Shown here: piece by piece, positions 1-8,160 of the stretch
Numbering within the stretch: the first letter of the stretch is position 1
Layout of the letters: every line of letters begins with the position of its first letter
DNA from: Pseudomonas marginalis
GTDB lineage: Bacteria > Pseudomonadota > Gammaproteobacteria > Pseudomonadales > Pseudomonadaceae
Direction of reading: 5' to 3'
Assembly: GCF_900105325.1 (NCBI RefSeq)
Contig: NZ_FNSU01000003.1
Location: 372,001 to 436,000, forward strand
DNA: 64,000 nucleotides
Notes under the pieces: model-generated
Databases searched by the model: none
What the model was told of the DNA's origin: nothing
What the model saw: only the letters and a program-made list of their open reading frames with translations
Translations under genes and position numbers: made by a program

Positions 1-108
1 ATCGACCATTTCGGCTGGTTCGGCACCGCACGCAAACGGGTCAATGGCGAGCGCTGGATAGCCCTGGCGTTGATTGTGGCGGCACTTGTTCTGATTGCAC
101 GAGGGTAA
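1..108 (+). CDS. DMT/YdcZ-family (DUF606) membrane protein, C-terminal end only
   Basis: The window opens inside this gene; only the last 35 residues and the TAA stop are present. The tail begins IDHFGWFGTARKRVNG and ends in one hydrophobic helix (ALALIVAALVLIARG). The same start motif (IDNFGWLG) occurs near the end of the next gene, so the two are tandem paralogues of the small ten-/five-helix DMT-like family YdcZ. The next gene starts 4 nt after the stop, so they are probably one operon and may work as a pair in the inner membrane. The substrate is unknown. Confidence 0.65.
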   Translation: MDHFGWFGTARKRVNGERWIALALIVAALVLIARG

Positions 109-112
109 GGCG

Positions 113-565
113 ATGAATCTGATTCTGTTATTGGTGCTGGTGATTGCTGCCGGTGCGGTGCTGAGTGTGCAGGCGGCAATCAATGGTCGTCTCGGCCAGG
201 CGGTGGGCGTGTTGCGCAGCAGTCTGCTGACGTTCGCAGTGGGCGCGCTCACCACCGCGCTGCTGATTTTCTTCTTCGAACCGGCCCAGGTCCTCAGCCT
301 GCTGGACGTGCCCAAATGGCAACTGACCGGTGCATTGTTCGGCGTGGTGTACATGATGGTGATGGTCGGGGCCGTGCCGGTGGTCGGTACTGCAGTGGCA
401 ACCGTGGCCGTGATCACAGGGCAATTGGGCATGGGCATGCTGATCGATAACTTCGGTTGGCTGGGCAACCCGGCTGTCGAACTGTCGAGCAGCCGCATCC
501 TGGCGATGGTGTGTCTGGCTCTGGCCTTGGTGTTCATGTACCGCAGCAATACGCGCACCGACTGA
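113..565 (+). CDS. DMT/YdcZ-family (DUF606) inner-membrane transporter
   Basis: A 150-residue, strongly hydrophobic protein with about five membrane segments: starts MNLILLLVLVIAAGAVLSVQ, then AINGRLG, which is the conserved N-terminal motif of the YdcZ/DUF606 branch of the drug/metabolite transporter superfamily. The length suits this half-size family. The ATG at 113 was chosen over an in-frame TTG at 95 because it follows the previous stop by 4 nt and begins right at the first helix. The upstream gene has a similar C-terminus, suggesting a two-gene pair. The transported compound cannot be read from sequence. Confidence 0.75.
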   Translation: MNLILLLVLVIAAGAVLSVQAAINGRLGQAVGVLRSSLLTFAVGALTTALLIFFFEPAQVLSLLDVPKWQLTGALFGVVYMMVMVGAVPVVGTAVATVAVITGQLGMGMLIDNFGWLGNPAVELSSSRILAMVCLALALVFMYRSNTRTD

Positions 566-653
566 TGGTTTGAACCATCGCCGAGGCCTGGCAGTCACTG
601 CTTAAGGTGCCGGCAACCGCCGCACCGGACGACCATGAAGAAGGAGTCTGGCC

Positions 654-824
654 ATGCCTGATCAAACCTGTGCCTGCCCACATTGCAAGTGTGTGCTGGG
701 CGTCGATGCGGTAATGAAGGACGGTAAGGGCTATTGCTGCCAGGGCTGCGCCGAGCACCATGCCCATGGCGAGCCTTGTGCGGCGGCGACGGGGTGCGAG
801 TGCGCCAAGTCGGCTAAAGGCTGA
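654..824 (+). CDS. bmtA: Bacterial metallothionein (small Cys-rich metal-binding protein)
   Basis: A 56-residue protein starting MPDQTCACPHCKC, with ten cysteines (residues 6, 8, 11, 13, 28, 29, 32, 42, 48, 50) and four histidines. The CxCxxCxC opening, the central YCCQGCAEHH block and the short C-terminal CEC motif match the Pseudomonas/cyanobacterial (SmtA/BmtA) metallothioneins, which bind zinc, cadmium or copper in a four-metal cluster in the cytoplasm. A good ribosome site (AAGGAG) lies 8 nt upstream of the ATG. It stands alone, with a hairpin terminator just downstream. No metal regulator is adjacent. Confidence 0.88.
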   Translation: MPDQTCACPHCKCVLGVDAVMKDGKGYCCQGCAEHHAHGEPCAAATGCECAKSAKG

Positions 825-831
825 ATACGTT

Positions 832-862
832 CGCAGGGAGCCTGAATAGCGGGCTCCCTGCG
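832..862. terminator. Hairpin terminator between convergent genes
   Basis: Perfect 11-bp inverted arms (832-842 and 852-862) around a 9-nt loop lie between the metallothionein gene and the convergent minus-strand gene. There is no long T-tract on either side, so it may be a weak bidirectional terminator. Confidence 0.6.
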
Positions 863-868
863 TATCGA

Positions 869-1138
869 TTACTGGGGTTCCAGCTCCAGGCGCAGGCTGT
901 GGTCGGACAAGCGCCGGCTGTCTTTTACCACGCCGCTGGTTCGTCGACCTTCGAGGGCCAGCACCAGGGTCTGCGCATCATGCAAATCGTCCGGCAGCGG
1001 CTGGAACACCTTCAGCACCAGCCAGCCGGGCTTATGCTGCACGCTCACCTGGCACTCGACATGCTTGGCCAATGGCCCGAACAACGTGTCCCGGGTGTAA
1101 TCGATGCGCGCCTTGCCGTTGATTGAATCCATGCTCAT
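869..1138 (-). CDS. Hypothetical protein, 89 aa
   Basis: Reads MSMDSINGKARIDYTRDTLF and onward; soluble, no signal peptide, no membrane segment, ending in SLRLELEPQ. I do not recognise a named family. The start at 1138 follows an AAGGAG ribosome site and lies 10 nt after the stop of the upstream small gene, so the two form a small operon. An upstream in-frame start exists (1168) but would overlap that gene. Codon use looks native, and the reading frame looks real because of the ribosome site and tight spacing. Confidence 0.55.
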   Translation of the reverse strand: MSMDSINGKARIDYTRDTLFGPLAKHVECQVSVQHKPGWLVLKVFQPLPDDLHDAQTLVLALEGRRTSGVVKDSRRLSDHSLRLELEPQ

Positions 1139-1148
1139 TTCTCCTTGA

Positions 1149-1391
1149 TCAAGCCTGGGCGCGCGCATCCGAGCGGCGCCATTGAACGTTTTTTATGCCG
1201 AATTTCTCGGCCTGTTCCTGGCTGGTTTTCTTCACCCGCTCGCGGGCGAAACGGCCGATACGGCCCACGCCGGCGTCACAGCTTGCCCAATGCCAGGCCT
1301 CCAAGGTATCCAGCTTTTCCAGACGAATAATGAATGACTTGGCTTCCTCATGAAGGGTGTAGTCGATCACAAACAGTTTTGCGTTATTCAT
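1149..1391 (-). CDS. Small conserved hypothetical protein (DUF6555-like), 80 aa
   Basis: Begins MNNAKLFVIDYTLHEEAKSF and contains the segment LEAWHWASCDAGVGRIG followed by a basic stretch (RFARERVKKTSQEQAEKFG). This resembles a small protein family common in Pseudomonas (I believe DUF6555), of unknown function. No signal peptide or membrane segment is visible. It is the first gene of a two-gene minus-strand unit and is divergent from the AraC-family regulator at 1508, so the 116-nt gap holds both promoters. The start at 1391 is preceded by GAGGGG. Confidence 0.6.
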   Translation of the reverse strand: MNNAKLFVIDYTLHEEAKSFIIRLEKLDTLEAWHWASCDAGVGRIGRFARERVKKTSQEQAEKFGIKNVQWRRSDARAQA

Positions 1392-1507
1392 TGGCCCCTC
1401 AACCCTGGTGGTGTAAGCAAGTGATCGCCCTCGGCGGCAAAAATTCACTCGGATTGTCCGGCGGTGGTCATTACCATGGCGGCTGACTCCCGATAGATGT
1501 GCTCCCC

Positions 1508-2284
1508 ATGGCCCTGGCCGCACCCCCCGACCTCAGTGATCATGCCGTCCCCGTGCAACCCTTGGCGCGCACCTACCCGCGTGGCCTGTACGTGGAGCCC
1601 CATCGCCACGACTGGGGCCAATTGCTCTATGCCATGAGCGGCGTGATGTGGGTCGAGACGCCTCGTGAAGCCCTGGTGGTACCGCCCCAGCGCGCGGTCT
1701 GGCTGCCGCCGGGCGTGGAGCACGGCATCCGGGTGGTGTCGGATTTGCAGATGCGCAATATCTACTTGCGTCCGGCCTTGGCGGCGACATTGGACAGCCA
1801 GGTGCAAGTGATTGAAGTCGGTGGGCTGCTGCGTGAGTTGATCGTCACGCTGGTGGAACAGGGCGACAGCGGTGACGAGGGATATTACGCCGCCTTGGTC
1901 GGCCTGGCCCTGCTGGAGTTGCAACGGGCACGCCGCTCGCAGATCCGTATCGCCATGCCGGTGGAGGCCGATCGCCGGCTGATCAGCGCGTGCCAGGCGG
2001 TCATGGCGGCGCCGTCCCTGGAGATTCCTTTCGAGCAGCATGCGGAAGCGGCAGGTGCCAGCGTGCGCACCTTGGCGCGACTGTTCCAGCACCACCTGGG
2101 CATGGGCTTTGCCGAATGGCGCCGCCAGGTGCAATTGGCCACGGCGGTGGCCGAGCTGATCCAGGGCCAGTCGGTCAGTGCTGTCGCGCGTTCCCTGGGC
2201 TATTCGCCGAGCAGTTTCAGCGACATGTTCCGGCGTGAACTGGGGATGGCGCCTTCCCAGTACGTGAGTTGGCCGAAATCCTGA
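1508..2284 (+). CDS. AraC-family transcriptional regulator with N-terminal cupin
   Basis: A 258-residue protein. Residues ~20-110 form a cupin-type sensing domain (HRHDWGQLLYAMSGVMWV, then PPQRAVWLPPGVEH); the C-terminal ~100 residues are an AraC double helix-turn-helix, including AEAAGASVRTLARLFQHHLG and the closing GYSPSSFSDMFRRELG. Such proteins usually activate a neighbouring operon when a small ligand binds the cupin. The co-directional XapX and oxidoreductase genes follow within 70 and 270 nt and are plausible targets. A GTG at 1499 is in frame, but the ATG at 1508 is the more likely start. Confidence 0.85.
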   Translation: MALAAPPDLSDHAVPVQPLARTYPRGLYVEPHRHDWGQLLYAMSGVMWVETPREALVVPPQRAVWLPPGVEHGIRVVSDLQMRNIYLRPALAATLDSQVQVIEVGGLLRELIVTLVEQGDSGDEGYYAALVGLALLELQRARRSQIRIAMPVEADRRLISACQAVMAAPSLEIPFEQHAEAAGASVRTLARLFQHHLGMGFAEWRRQVQLATAVAELIQGQSVSAVARSLGYSPSSFSDMFRRELGMAPSQYVSWPKS

Positions 2285-2353
2285 AGCCCTTGGCCGATGC
2301 TGCCGGGATGGGCTCCCTACACTAAGCCCATCAACCCAACAGGCGTCGCCCCC

Positions 2354-2527
2354 ATGAGTTACCTGATCTCCCTTGCCATTGGCCTCTTTGTCGGCGTGAT
2401 CTACGGCGCGCTGGACTTCCGTTCGCCCGCACCGCCTGCCATTGCGCTGGTGGGCCTGATGGGCATGCTGCTCGGCGAAAAACTCTGGCCCATGGGCCGG
2501 CAGTTGGTCAGCGGTTGGTTGTCCTGA
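2354..2527 (+). CDS. XapX-domain small membrane protein (DUF1427)
   Basis: A 57-residue protein, MSYLISLAIGLFVGVIYGAL..., with two hydrophobic helices separated by FRSPAPPAIALVGLMGMLLGE. The helix-proline-rich turn-helix layout and the length are typical of the XapX/DUF1427 family, first named from the xapX gene of a xanthosine locus; its molecular role is not known. It is followed 30 nt later by an MDR oxidoreductase gene and preceded by an AraC regulator on the same strand. Confidence 0.75.
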   Translation: MSYLISLAIGLFVGVIYGALDFRSPAPPAIALVGLMGMLLGEKLWPMGRQLVSGWLS

Positions 2528-2557
2528 TTCCTTTTCTCCCTTCGATGGATACTGGCA

Positions 2558-3517
2558 ATGAAAGCACTGCAATTTTCCACCACTGGCGACCTTGCCGCCC
2601 TGAGCTTCGTCGACGTCGCGACGCCGGTGCCGGCCGCCGATCAAGTGCTGGTACGGATCAAGGCGGCGGGCCTCAACCCCAGCGACGTGAAGAACGTACT
2701 CGGGCGTTTCCCCTACACCACCGTGCCGCGCATACCTGGCCGCGACTTCGCCGGCGTGGTGGTGCAAGGTCCGCAGGCGCTGGTGGGGCAGGAGGTCTGG
2801 GGCACCGGTCGCGACCTGGGCTTTTTCGCCGACGGTTCCCACGCCCAATACCTCACCGTGTCGGCCAAAGGCGTGGCGCACAAACCTGCCCACCTGAGTT
2901 TTGCCCAGGCCGCCAGCCTGGGTGTGCCCTACACCACGGCCTGGGATGCGCTGCAGCGCAGTGGCGTGGACAAAGGCACGTGCTTGCTGGTGATCGGCGC
3001 CAATGGGGCGGTGGGCAGCGCGGCATTAGCCTTGGGGAGGGTCCTGGGTGCGCAGGTGTTGGCAGCGGTGCGCAAGGCTGATCAGGTCGAGGTATTGCAG
3101 GGGCAAGGGTTCGACGCGATTGCGTTGGGCAAGCCCGAGGCGCTGGGCGCGCAGGTCAATGCGGTGTTCAAGGGCGGCGCCGATGTGATCTTCGACACCA
3201 CCGGTTTCTGGCTGCCGGCGGCCGTGGCAGGCCTGGCGCCGTTCGGTCGCATCGCGATCATTGCCGCGCCGGTGGACGGTCACGTACAACTGCCGGCCCT
3301 GGCCCTGTATCGCAAGGGCGGCTCGGTGGTGGGGATCAATTCATTGCTCTACAACTGTGAGCAGTGCGCGGTGATGCTGGAGCAGTTCGGACGTTTTTTC
3401 GACGAAGGCTTGTTGCCGCTGCCCACCGGCCTGCGCGAGGTGGCGCTGGTCGATGGGGTGCAATGCTATGGGGAGGTGAACCAAGGCAGCGCGGACAAAA
3501 TCATCTTCCTGCCTTGA
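2558..3517 (+). CDS. Quinone oxidoreductase-like medium-chain dehydrogenase/reductase
   Basis: A 319-residue MDR-superfamily enzyme. The N-terminal GroES-like fold (residues 1-120) contains RIKAAGLNPSDVKNV and IPGRDFAGVV, typical of the zinc-independent quinone oxidoreductase branch; no structural zinc cysteines are present. The NAD(P)-binding Rossmann motif reads LLVIGANGAVGSAAL (about residue 148). It probably reduces a quinone or alpha,beta-unsaturated carbonyl with NADPH in the cytoplasm. The substrate is unknown. It is the last gene of the AraC-XapX-MDR group and faces the minus-strand nucleoside operon with a 16-nt gap. Confidence 0.85.
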   Translation: MKALQFSTTGDLAALSFVDVATPVPAADQVLVRIKAAGLNPSDVKNVLGRFPYTTVPRIPGRDFAGVVVQGPQALVGQEVWGTGRDLGFFADGSHAQYLTVSAKGVAHKPAHLSFAQAASLGVPYTTAWDALQRSGVDKGTCLLVIGANGAVGSAALALGRVLGAQVLAAVRKADQVEVLQGQGFDAIALGKPEALGAQVNAVFKGGADVIFDTTGFWLPAAVAGLAPFGRIAIIAAPVDGHVQLPALALYRKGGSVVGINSLLYNCEQCAVMLEQFGRFFDEGLLPLPTGLREVALVDGVQCYGEVNQGSADKIIFLP

Positions 3518-3533
3518 CACTTTTTGAGCGGCA

Positions 3534-4562
3534 CTAGGCTTCTGGAACGCCTTTTTTCCAGGCCGACCAGTTGTTGAGGATCGCCTGTACCAGCGGGTTC
3601 CCCGTGCGGTACAGGTTTTCCAGCGCCGGTACGAACCCGCCCTGGTCGGCGTATTTGAGCAGGTTGTCGACTTCGCTGTAGCCGGGGTATGGGCGGTCGA
3701 AGTCCGAACCGGCACGTACGACGGCCAGGCGCTGGATGTCCACCAACCCCTCGCGACTGGCGCGCAGCAAGGCTTCGTACGTGGAGTTGTCTTCCTGTTG
3801 GGTGGTGCAGTACTCGCCTTTGTTATCCGTGAGCAACTTGGTCCACACCTCGGCGCGTTCGCTCAGGCGCGTACCGGAGAACCAGGTATTGCCCGCCAGG
3901 GTGTCGCAGCGGGTGACTTGCGGCGGCTGGTTGGCGGGCGCGGCGGGGTAGTGTTTGCGCCAGGCGGCGGACTCTTTGCTTTCCGTAAGTTCGACTGTGT
4001 GCGACAGGGCGAACGCCTTGGCCTGCAGCTTGGGGTTCAGTTCAAACACTTCGGTCTTGTAGTCCAGCGGCGGCTTTTCGTTGGGCCCCTTGGTGTTGAT
4101 ACCAAGGTAGCCGGTCGGCCAATCCTTGGGCGCATCCCGCGAATCCAGCTCCCACTGGGTGCCGAACTCCACCAGGTAGTGGGCCCAGGCGGCAGTGCCG
4201 ATGGTGCCGTGTTTCGGGCTGATCCCGGCAATCCCGGCGATCAGGAAATAGCTCTGGCGCAGGTCGAACTTGGGCGACAACGCCAGGGCCAGGGTGGACG
4301 CGGCGGCGTTGGTCTGGCCCATGCCGGTCACCAGCAGGCACACGTCCCGGGTGTTGCAGCGGATCACCGGGTATTCGGCGGACAGGCCCGGCACGCGCAC
4401 TTCCTGCTTGAGTTCCAGGCGGTCGATCCAGGTTTGCGCCTCGGGGGCGAACATGGTGATCAGCATCACCTTGGGCTTGATGGGGGCAGCAGAATCAGCC
4501 AGCACTACATGGGGCAGCAGGGCAAGGCCGACGGCCAGCGAAAGACGGGTAAATGTATTCAT
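3534..4562 (-). CDS. Purine nucleoside permease (NUP-family) periplasmic protein
   Basis: A 342-residue protein with a clear signal peptide (cut after ALLPHVVLADS). The mature part begins IKPKVMLITMFAPEAQTWIDRLEL and contains LLVTGMGQTNAAAS and FLIAGIAGISPKHGTIG, the signature of the NUP family (purine nucleoside permease, PF06516), which is related in fold to nucleoside phosphorylases. In bacteria the protein is exported rather than an integral carrier. It is the second gene of a two-gene unit, 14 nt after the Tsx-like channel, so the pair likely takes up or processes purine nucleosides. Whether it transports or cleaves the nucleoside is not settled from sequence. Confidence 0.8.
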   Translation of the reverse strand: MNTFTRLSLAVGLALLPHVVLADSAAPIKPKVMLITMFAPEAQTWIDRLELKQEVRVPGLSAEYPVIRCNTRDVCLLVTGMGQTNAAASTLALALSPKFDLRQSYFLIAGIAGISPKHGTIGTAAWAHYLVEFGTQWELDSRDAPKDWPTGYLGINTKGPNEKPPLDYKTEVFELNPKLQAKAFALSHTVELTESKESAAWRKHYPAAPANQPPQVTRCDTLAGNTWFSGTRLSERAEVWTKLLTDNKGEYCTTQQEDNSTYEALLRASREGLVDIQRLAVVRAGSDFDRPYPGYSEVDNLLKYADQGGFVPALENLYRTGNPLVQAILNNWSAWKKGVPEA

Positions 4563-4576
4563 CTAATACTCCTTGA

Positions 4577-5524
4577 TCAGAATTGGTAGCCAACGCCGGC
4601 GTAATAACCCCAGCCGTCGGAGCGGGCGCGGAAGTTACCCTCGCCGAAGTTCAACTCACTGCCATCTTCCCAGTTGCCGCCGTTATGAAAATAACGACCG
4701 ACCAGGGTGAAGCGCAGGTGGGTGAAGGAATACAGCAGCACGTTGGTTGCCACCAGGGCGTTGGCGGTGCGCGCCGGGTTGTCCTTGTGCAGGTCCGAGC
4801 CGAAATCGTAGTTGGTGAAACCGATATAGGTCAGCGACGCACCGTTGTCGAACTTGCCGATGGGCACGATGTATTTCATCTGCGCGCGGTAGCCATCCCA
4901 GGAATACTCATTGCTGGCGCCGTAGTTTTCCCACTGGTAACGCCCGTAGAAGTTCGCCGACAAGTTGACTCGCGAATGGGTGTCGATGTCCGTACCGAGG
5001 CCGCTGTACAGGGTGTTGGCGCGGTTGGCCTTATTGCTGCCGTGGTCGTAGATCCAGTCGAACGCCACATACCATTCCTTGAACGGGCCGATGGCCAGGC
5101 TGCGTCCGGCCAGGTAGTCGATGGAGATACGCGGCTCGTGCTCCATGAAGACCGGCGAGCCATGGTCCCACGCGCCTTTGTCGTTACTGTTGCCGATGCC
5201 GAGGATCTTCGGCACGTCGATGTAGCCGTACAACTCGAAGGGCCCCTTGCGGCCGAAGTACTCGTATTCCAGGTAGACATCATCCTGGGGCTTGGGGCCG
5301 AAGCTGATGTCTTTACTGCCGATCAGTGTCAGATCCTGGTTGAACCATTCCGACAGATAGACGCCTTTTTTCGCCGGGCTGGCCTCAGGGCTCAGGGTTT
5401 CGCCCTGTGCTGAGTCATCCACGGATTTTTCCTGCGCCAAAATGGGCGCGCTGAGTACTCCCGTTACGGCGGCCAGTAGCAAGGAAACACCAAAGCAGGC
5501 ACGGGGCTTTGAGGTGGGGTGCAT
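4577..5524 (-). CDS. Nucleoside-specific outer-membrane channel (Tsx/OmpK family)
   Basis: A 315-residue protein with a signal peptide (hydrophobic core GVSLLLAAVTGVLSAPILAQ) and a short acidic linker. The mature part has alternating aromatic beta-strands (YLEYEYFGRKGPFELYGYID, VAFDWIYDHGSN) and ends YYAGVGYQF, with the terminal Phe needed for beta-barrel insertion. This is the Channel_Tsx/OmpK pattern, a family that passes nucleosides across the outer membrane. It is the first gene of the operon with the NUP-family gene. A PurR/LacI-type operator-like sequence lies about 75 nt upstream. Confidence 0.82.
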   Translation of the reverse strand: MHPTSKPRACFGVSLLLAAVTGVLSAPILAQEKSVDDSAQGETLSPEASPAKKGVYLSEWFNQDLTLIGSKDISFGPKPQDDVYLEYEYFGRKGPFELYGYIDVPKILGIGNSNDKGAWDHGSPVFMEHEPRISIDYLAGRSLAIGPFKEWYVAFDWIYDHGSNKANRANTLYSGLGTDIDTHSRVNLSANFYGRYQWENYGASNEYSWDGYRAQMKYIVPIGKFDNGASLTYIGFTNYDFGSDLHKDNPARTANALVATNVLLYSFTHLRFTLVGRYFHNGGNWEDGSELNFGEGNFRARSDGWGYYAGVGYQF

Positions 5525-5598
5525 TGAAAGTCCCTATTCGTACGCGGTTTGAACCCGATTCATCGGGTCGTGGTGAACTTGGCGGTCAAGTTCGTACC

Positions 5599-5610
5599 GC
5601 AAACGGTTGC
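5599..5610. promoter_or_regulatory. LacI/PurR-type operator-like palindrome upstream of the nucleoside operon
   Basis: GCAAACGGTTGC matches 10 of 12 positions of a palindrome with the central CG and flanking GCAA/TTGC arms typical of LacI-family (PurR, CytR) sites. It lies about 75 nt upstream of the Tsx-like gene, where a repressor responding to purines would fit. The rest of the 5525-5679 gap shows nothing else clear. Confidence 0.4.
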
Positions 5611-5679
5611 ACAGGCTGTACCAACTTTGCTTAATGGATTGAATGTCATGGAAAAAAGCCGAATTACTCGACCTTTTGA

Positions 5680-6618
5680 TCAGAAATGACTGGGTGTCAT
5701 TTTCTCGATGGGGTTGAACAGGTGTATCGGCGGTTCGCGGCGATATTCACTGGGCGTCTGGTGCATCTCGATCCGAAAGTGCCGGTTGAAGTTGGACAGG
5801 TTGGCGTAGCCCACTTCAAAACAAATATCCGCCACCGACATCTCGCTTTGCAGCAATAACCGACAGGCGCGTTGCACGCGGAATTTGCGCATCAGGTCGA
5901 TAAACCCATGGCCCGTGTTGCGCTTGAAGAAACGTGAGAAGCCCGGTTCGCTCATGTCCAACTGTTGGGCGATGACCGAGAGGCGCACGTCGCCGGTGAG
6001 TTCGCGCATCAGGTAGTCGAAGGCCTTGTTGATGCGCTCGGCGCTGCGTGCGTCCAGGGTCGGGGCGTAACAGGGGCTGGCCAGGGCCTTTACCTGCTGC
6101 GCCGGAGCGTTTTTCAGGCTCTCGAGCAGTTGCAGGAACAGGGTCAGCCGTTGCAGGCCGTGGGCGTTGCCGATGGCCTCCATCAAGCGTGCGGCCTGCA
6201 CGGCGGTGTCGCCGCTGAATTCCAGGCCGCGCCGGGCCTGTTCGAACAGCGCGTGCAAGTCGCCGAGTTCCGGCAGGGTGTCGCGCAGGGCGAGGAGGGC
6301 GGCGCCGTCGAATTGCAGCACCACGTCACGGCCGGCCAGGTGTTCGCCGGGCGCCAGTTCGCCGATCCAGTCGTGGGGCAGGTCCGGGCCGATCAGCGCC
6401 ACATGCCCGGCACTGAACGCACCGATATAGTCGCCCGCCACCAACTTGCCGCTGCCCTGGCGAATCAGGTGGATTTCGAATTCGGGGTGGTGGTTCCAGC
6501 GCGCCAGATCGTAAGGGTAGTCGTGCTCGAACCAGCGAAAGCAGTGCTGCGGCTCGGGCAGGATCACCTCAAGCTCGGCGGGGCGGTGTTCGAACAGCTT
6601 GGCGCGACTGACGGGCAT
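5680..6618 (-). CDS. AraC-family regulator, MtlR-like (polyol operon activator)
   Basis: A 312-residue protein. The N-terminal cupin region contains WNHHPEFEIHLIRQGSGKLVAGDY and ALIGPDLPHDW; the last ~100 residues are the AraC DNA-binding domain (LSVIAQQLDMSEPGFSRFFKRNTG and VADICFEVGYANLSNFNRHF). It is divergent from an ABC sugar-binding protein gene and a sorbitol-type dehydrogenase, which is the setting of MtlR, the activator of the mannitol/sorbitol/arabitol genes in P. fluorescens. A 13-bp perfect inverted repeat lies between the two start codons. The family is certain; the MtlR role is inferred from context. Confidence 0.8.
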   Translation of the reverse strand: MPVSRAKLFEHRPAELEVILPEPQHCFRWFEHDYPYDLARWNHHPEFEIHLIRQGSGKLVAGDYIGAFSAGHVALIGPDLPHDWIGELAPGEHLAGRDVVLQFDGAALLALRDTLPELGDLHALFEQARRGLEFSGDTAVQAARLMEAIGNAHGLQRLTLFLQLLESLKNAPAQQVKALASPCYAPTLDARSAERINKAFDYLMRELTGDVRLSVIAQQLDMSEPGFSRFFKRNTGHGFIDLMRKFRVQRACRLLLQSEMSVADICFEVGYANLSNFNRHFRIEMHQTPSEYRREPPIHLFNPIEKMTPSHF

Positions 6619-6698
6619 GGTGATGCCTCTTCTATGGGTGCAGTCGCCTCAAAATACGCGGGTGGCACTACCTGCGCTACCCCCGGTTTCGCCCGGCA

Positions 6699-6742
6699 CT
6701 GATACTTTTTTGATCCTGAACCAGCGGTTAAAAAAGTATCAG
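6699..6742. promoter_or_regulatory. Perfect 13-bp inverted repeat between divergent AraC and ABC genes
   Basis: CTGATACTTTTTT (6699-6711) is repeated exactly in inverted orientation at 6730-6742 with 18 nt between. It lies in the 210-nt divergent promoter region, 80 nt from one start and 87 nt from the other. It could be the regulator's operator or a bidirectional transcription stop; the T/A tracts at the inner ends leave both open. Confidence 0.5.
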
Positions 6743-6828
6743 CCGCGCATGCGCCATGCGTTTGTGAGGGCTAGGCCCAAGCTGCTGTAATCGGCCCTCA
6801 ACAACAAAAACAACAGGTGGAAACCGCT

Positions 6829-8139
6829 ATGTCCAAGATTCCGCAAGCGTTGTTCCTGCTTTCCGGCCTGGCCTTGGCTTTGCCCAGCCAGGCAGCCGAC
6901 ACCGTGACCATCGCTACTGTCAATAACAGCGACATGATCCGCATGCAACGCCTCTCCAAGGTGTTCGAGCAGCAGCACCCGGACATCCAGCTCAACTGGG
7001 TGGTGCTGGAAGAAAACGTGCTGCGCCAGCGCCTCACCACCGATATCGCCACCCAGGGCGGCCAGTTCGATGTGCTCACCATCGGCACCTACGAAACCCC
7101 GCTGTGGGGCGCCAAGCGCTGGCTGGAACCACTGACCCAATTGCCGGCCGATTACGACGCCGACGATATCTTCCCCTCGGTGCGCCAGGGCCTGTCGGTC
7201 AACGGCACCCTGTATGCCTTGCCGTTCTACGGGGAAAGCACCGTCACCTACTACCGCACCGACCTGTTCAAGCAGGCCGGCCTGAGCATGCCGGCGCACC
7301 CGACCTGGACGCAGCTCGGTGAATTCGCCGCCAAGCTCACCGACAAGAACAACGGCCAATACGGCATGTGCCTGCGCGGCAAGGCCGGTTGGGGCGAGAA
7401 CATCGCGCTGCTGAGCACCATGGCCAACGCCTTCGGTGCGCGTTGGTTCGATGAGCAGTGGAAGCCTGAGTTGACCAGTCCCGAATGGACCGCCGCCGCC
7501 AACTTCTACGTCAACACCCTCAAGCAATACGGCCCGCCCGGCGTGTCCAGCAACGGCTTCAACGAAACCCTGGCGTTGTTCAACAGCGGCAAGTGCGCGA
7601 TCTGGGTCGATGCCAGCGTCGCCGGCTCCTTCACCACCGACAAGAGCCAGAGCAAGGTCGCCGACAGCGTAGGCTTCGCCGCGGCCCCCACCGAAGTCAC
7701 CGACAAAGGCTCCTCCTGGCTGTACGCCTGGTCGCTGGCCATCCCGGCCACGTCCACGCACAAGGACGCCGCCAAGGCCTTTATCGCCTGGGCCACGTCC
7801 AAGGACTACATCCAGTTGGTCGCCGATAAAGAAGGCATCACCAACGTACCGCCTGGCACCCGCCAGTCCACCTATAACGCGTCGTACCTCCAGGCCGCAC
7901 CGTTTGCCCAGGTGACCCTGGAGATGATGCGGCACGCCGACCCCGCGCACCCGTCGGCCAAACCCGTGCCGTACGTGGGCATCCAGTACGTGACCATCCC
8001 CGAGTTCCAGGCCATCGGCACGTCCGTCGGCAAGCTGTTCTCGGCGGCGCTGACGGGCGGCATGTCGGTCGAGCAGGCGTTGCTCCAGGCGCAGTCCACC
8101 ACCGAGCGCGAAATGAAACGCGCCGGCTATCCCAAATAA
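6829..8139 (+). CDS. Polyol/sugar ABC transporter periplasmic binding protein (MtlE/SmoE-like)
   Basis: A 436-residue family-1 extracellular solute-binding protein with a signal peptide (LFLLSGLALALPSQA, then ADTVTIATVNNSDMIRMQRL). Motifs of the sorbitol/mannitol group are present: NWVVLEENVLRQRLTTDIATQ near residue 70 and YGMCLRGKAGWGENIA near 180. It would bind a sugar alcohol in the periplasm and deliver it to an ABC permease. Oddly, no permease or ATPase gene follows: a dehydrogenase starts 21 nt downstream. The start at 6829 gives a normal signal peptide; an in-frame GTG 12 nt upstream is less likely. Confidence 0.85.
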   Translation: MSKIPQALFLLSGLALALPSQAADTVTIATVNNSDMIRMQRLSKVFEQQHPDIQLNWVVLEENVLRQRLTTDIATQGGQFDVLTIGTYETPLWGAKRWLEPLTQLPADYDADDIFPSVRQGLSVNGTLYALPFYGESTVTYYRTDLFKQAGLSMPAHPTWTQLGEFAAKLTDKNNGQYGMCLRGKAGWGENIALLSTMANAFGARWFDEQWKPELTSPEWTAAANFYVNTLKQYGPPGVSSNGFNETLALFNSGKCAIWVDASVAGSFTTDKSQSKVADSVGFAAAPTEVTDKGSSWLYAWSLAIPATSTHKDAAKAFIAWATSKDYIQLVADKEGITNVPPGTRQSTYNASYLQAAPFAQVTLEMMRHADPAHPSAKPVPYVGIQYVTIPEFQAIGTSVGKLFSAALTGGMSVEQALLQAQSTTEREMKRAGYPK

Positions 8140-8160
8140 TGTTCAAAGGACACCTGCCTT

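Noticed and set aside
1445..2893. Minus-strand 482-codon frame across AraC, XapX and MDR genes
   Set aside because: Spans three well-supported plus-strand genes and encodes low-complexity His/Arg/Gln sequence.
6739..7950. Minus-strand 403-codon open frame opposite the polyol-binding protein
   Set aside because: The plus-strand protein has a signal peptide and family motifs; the opposite frame has none.
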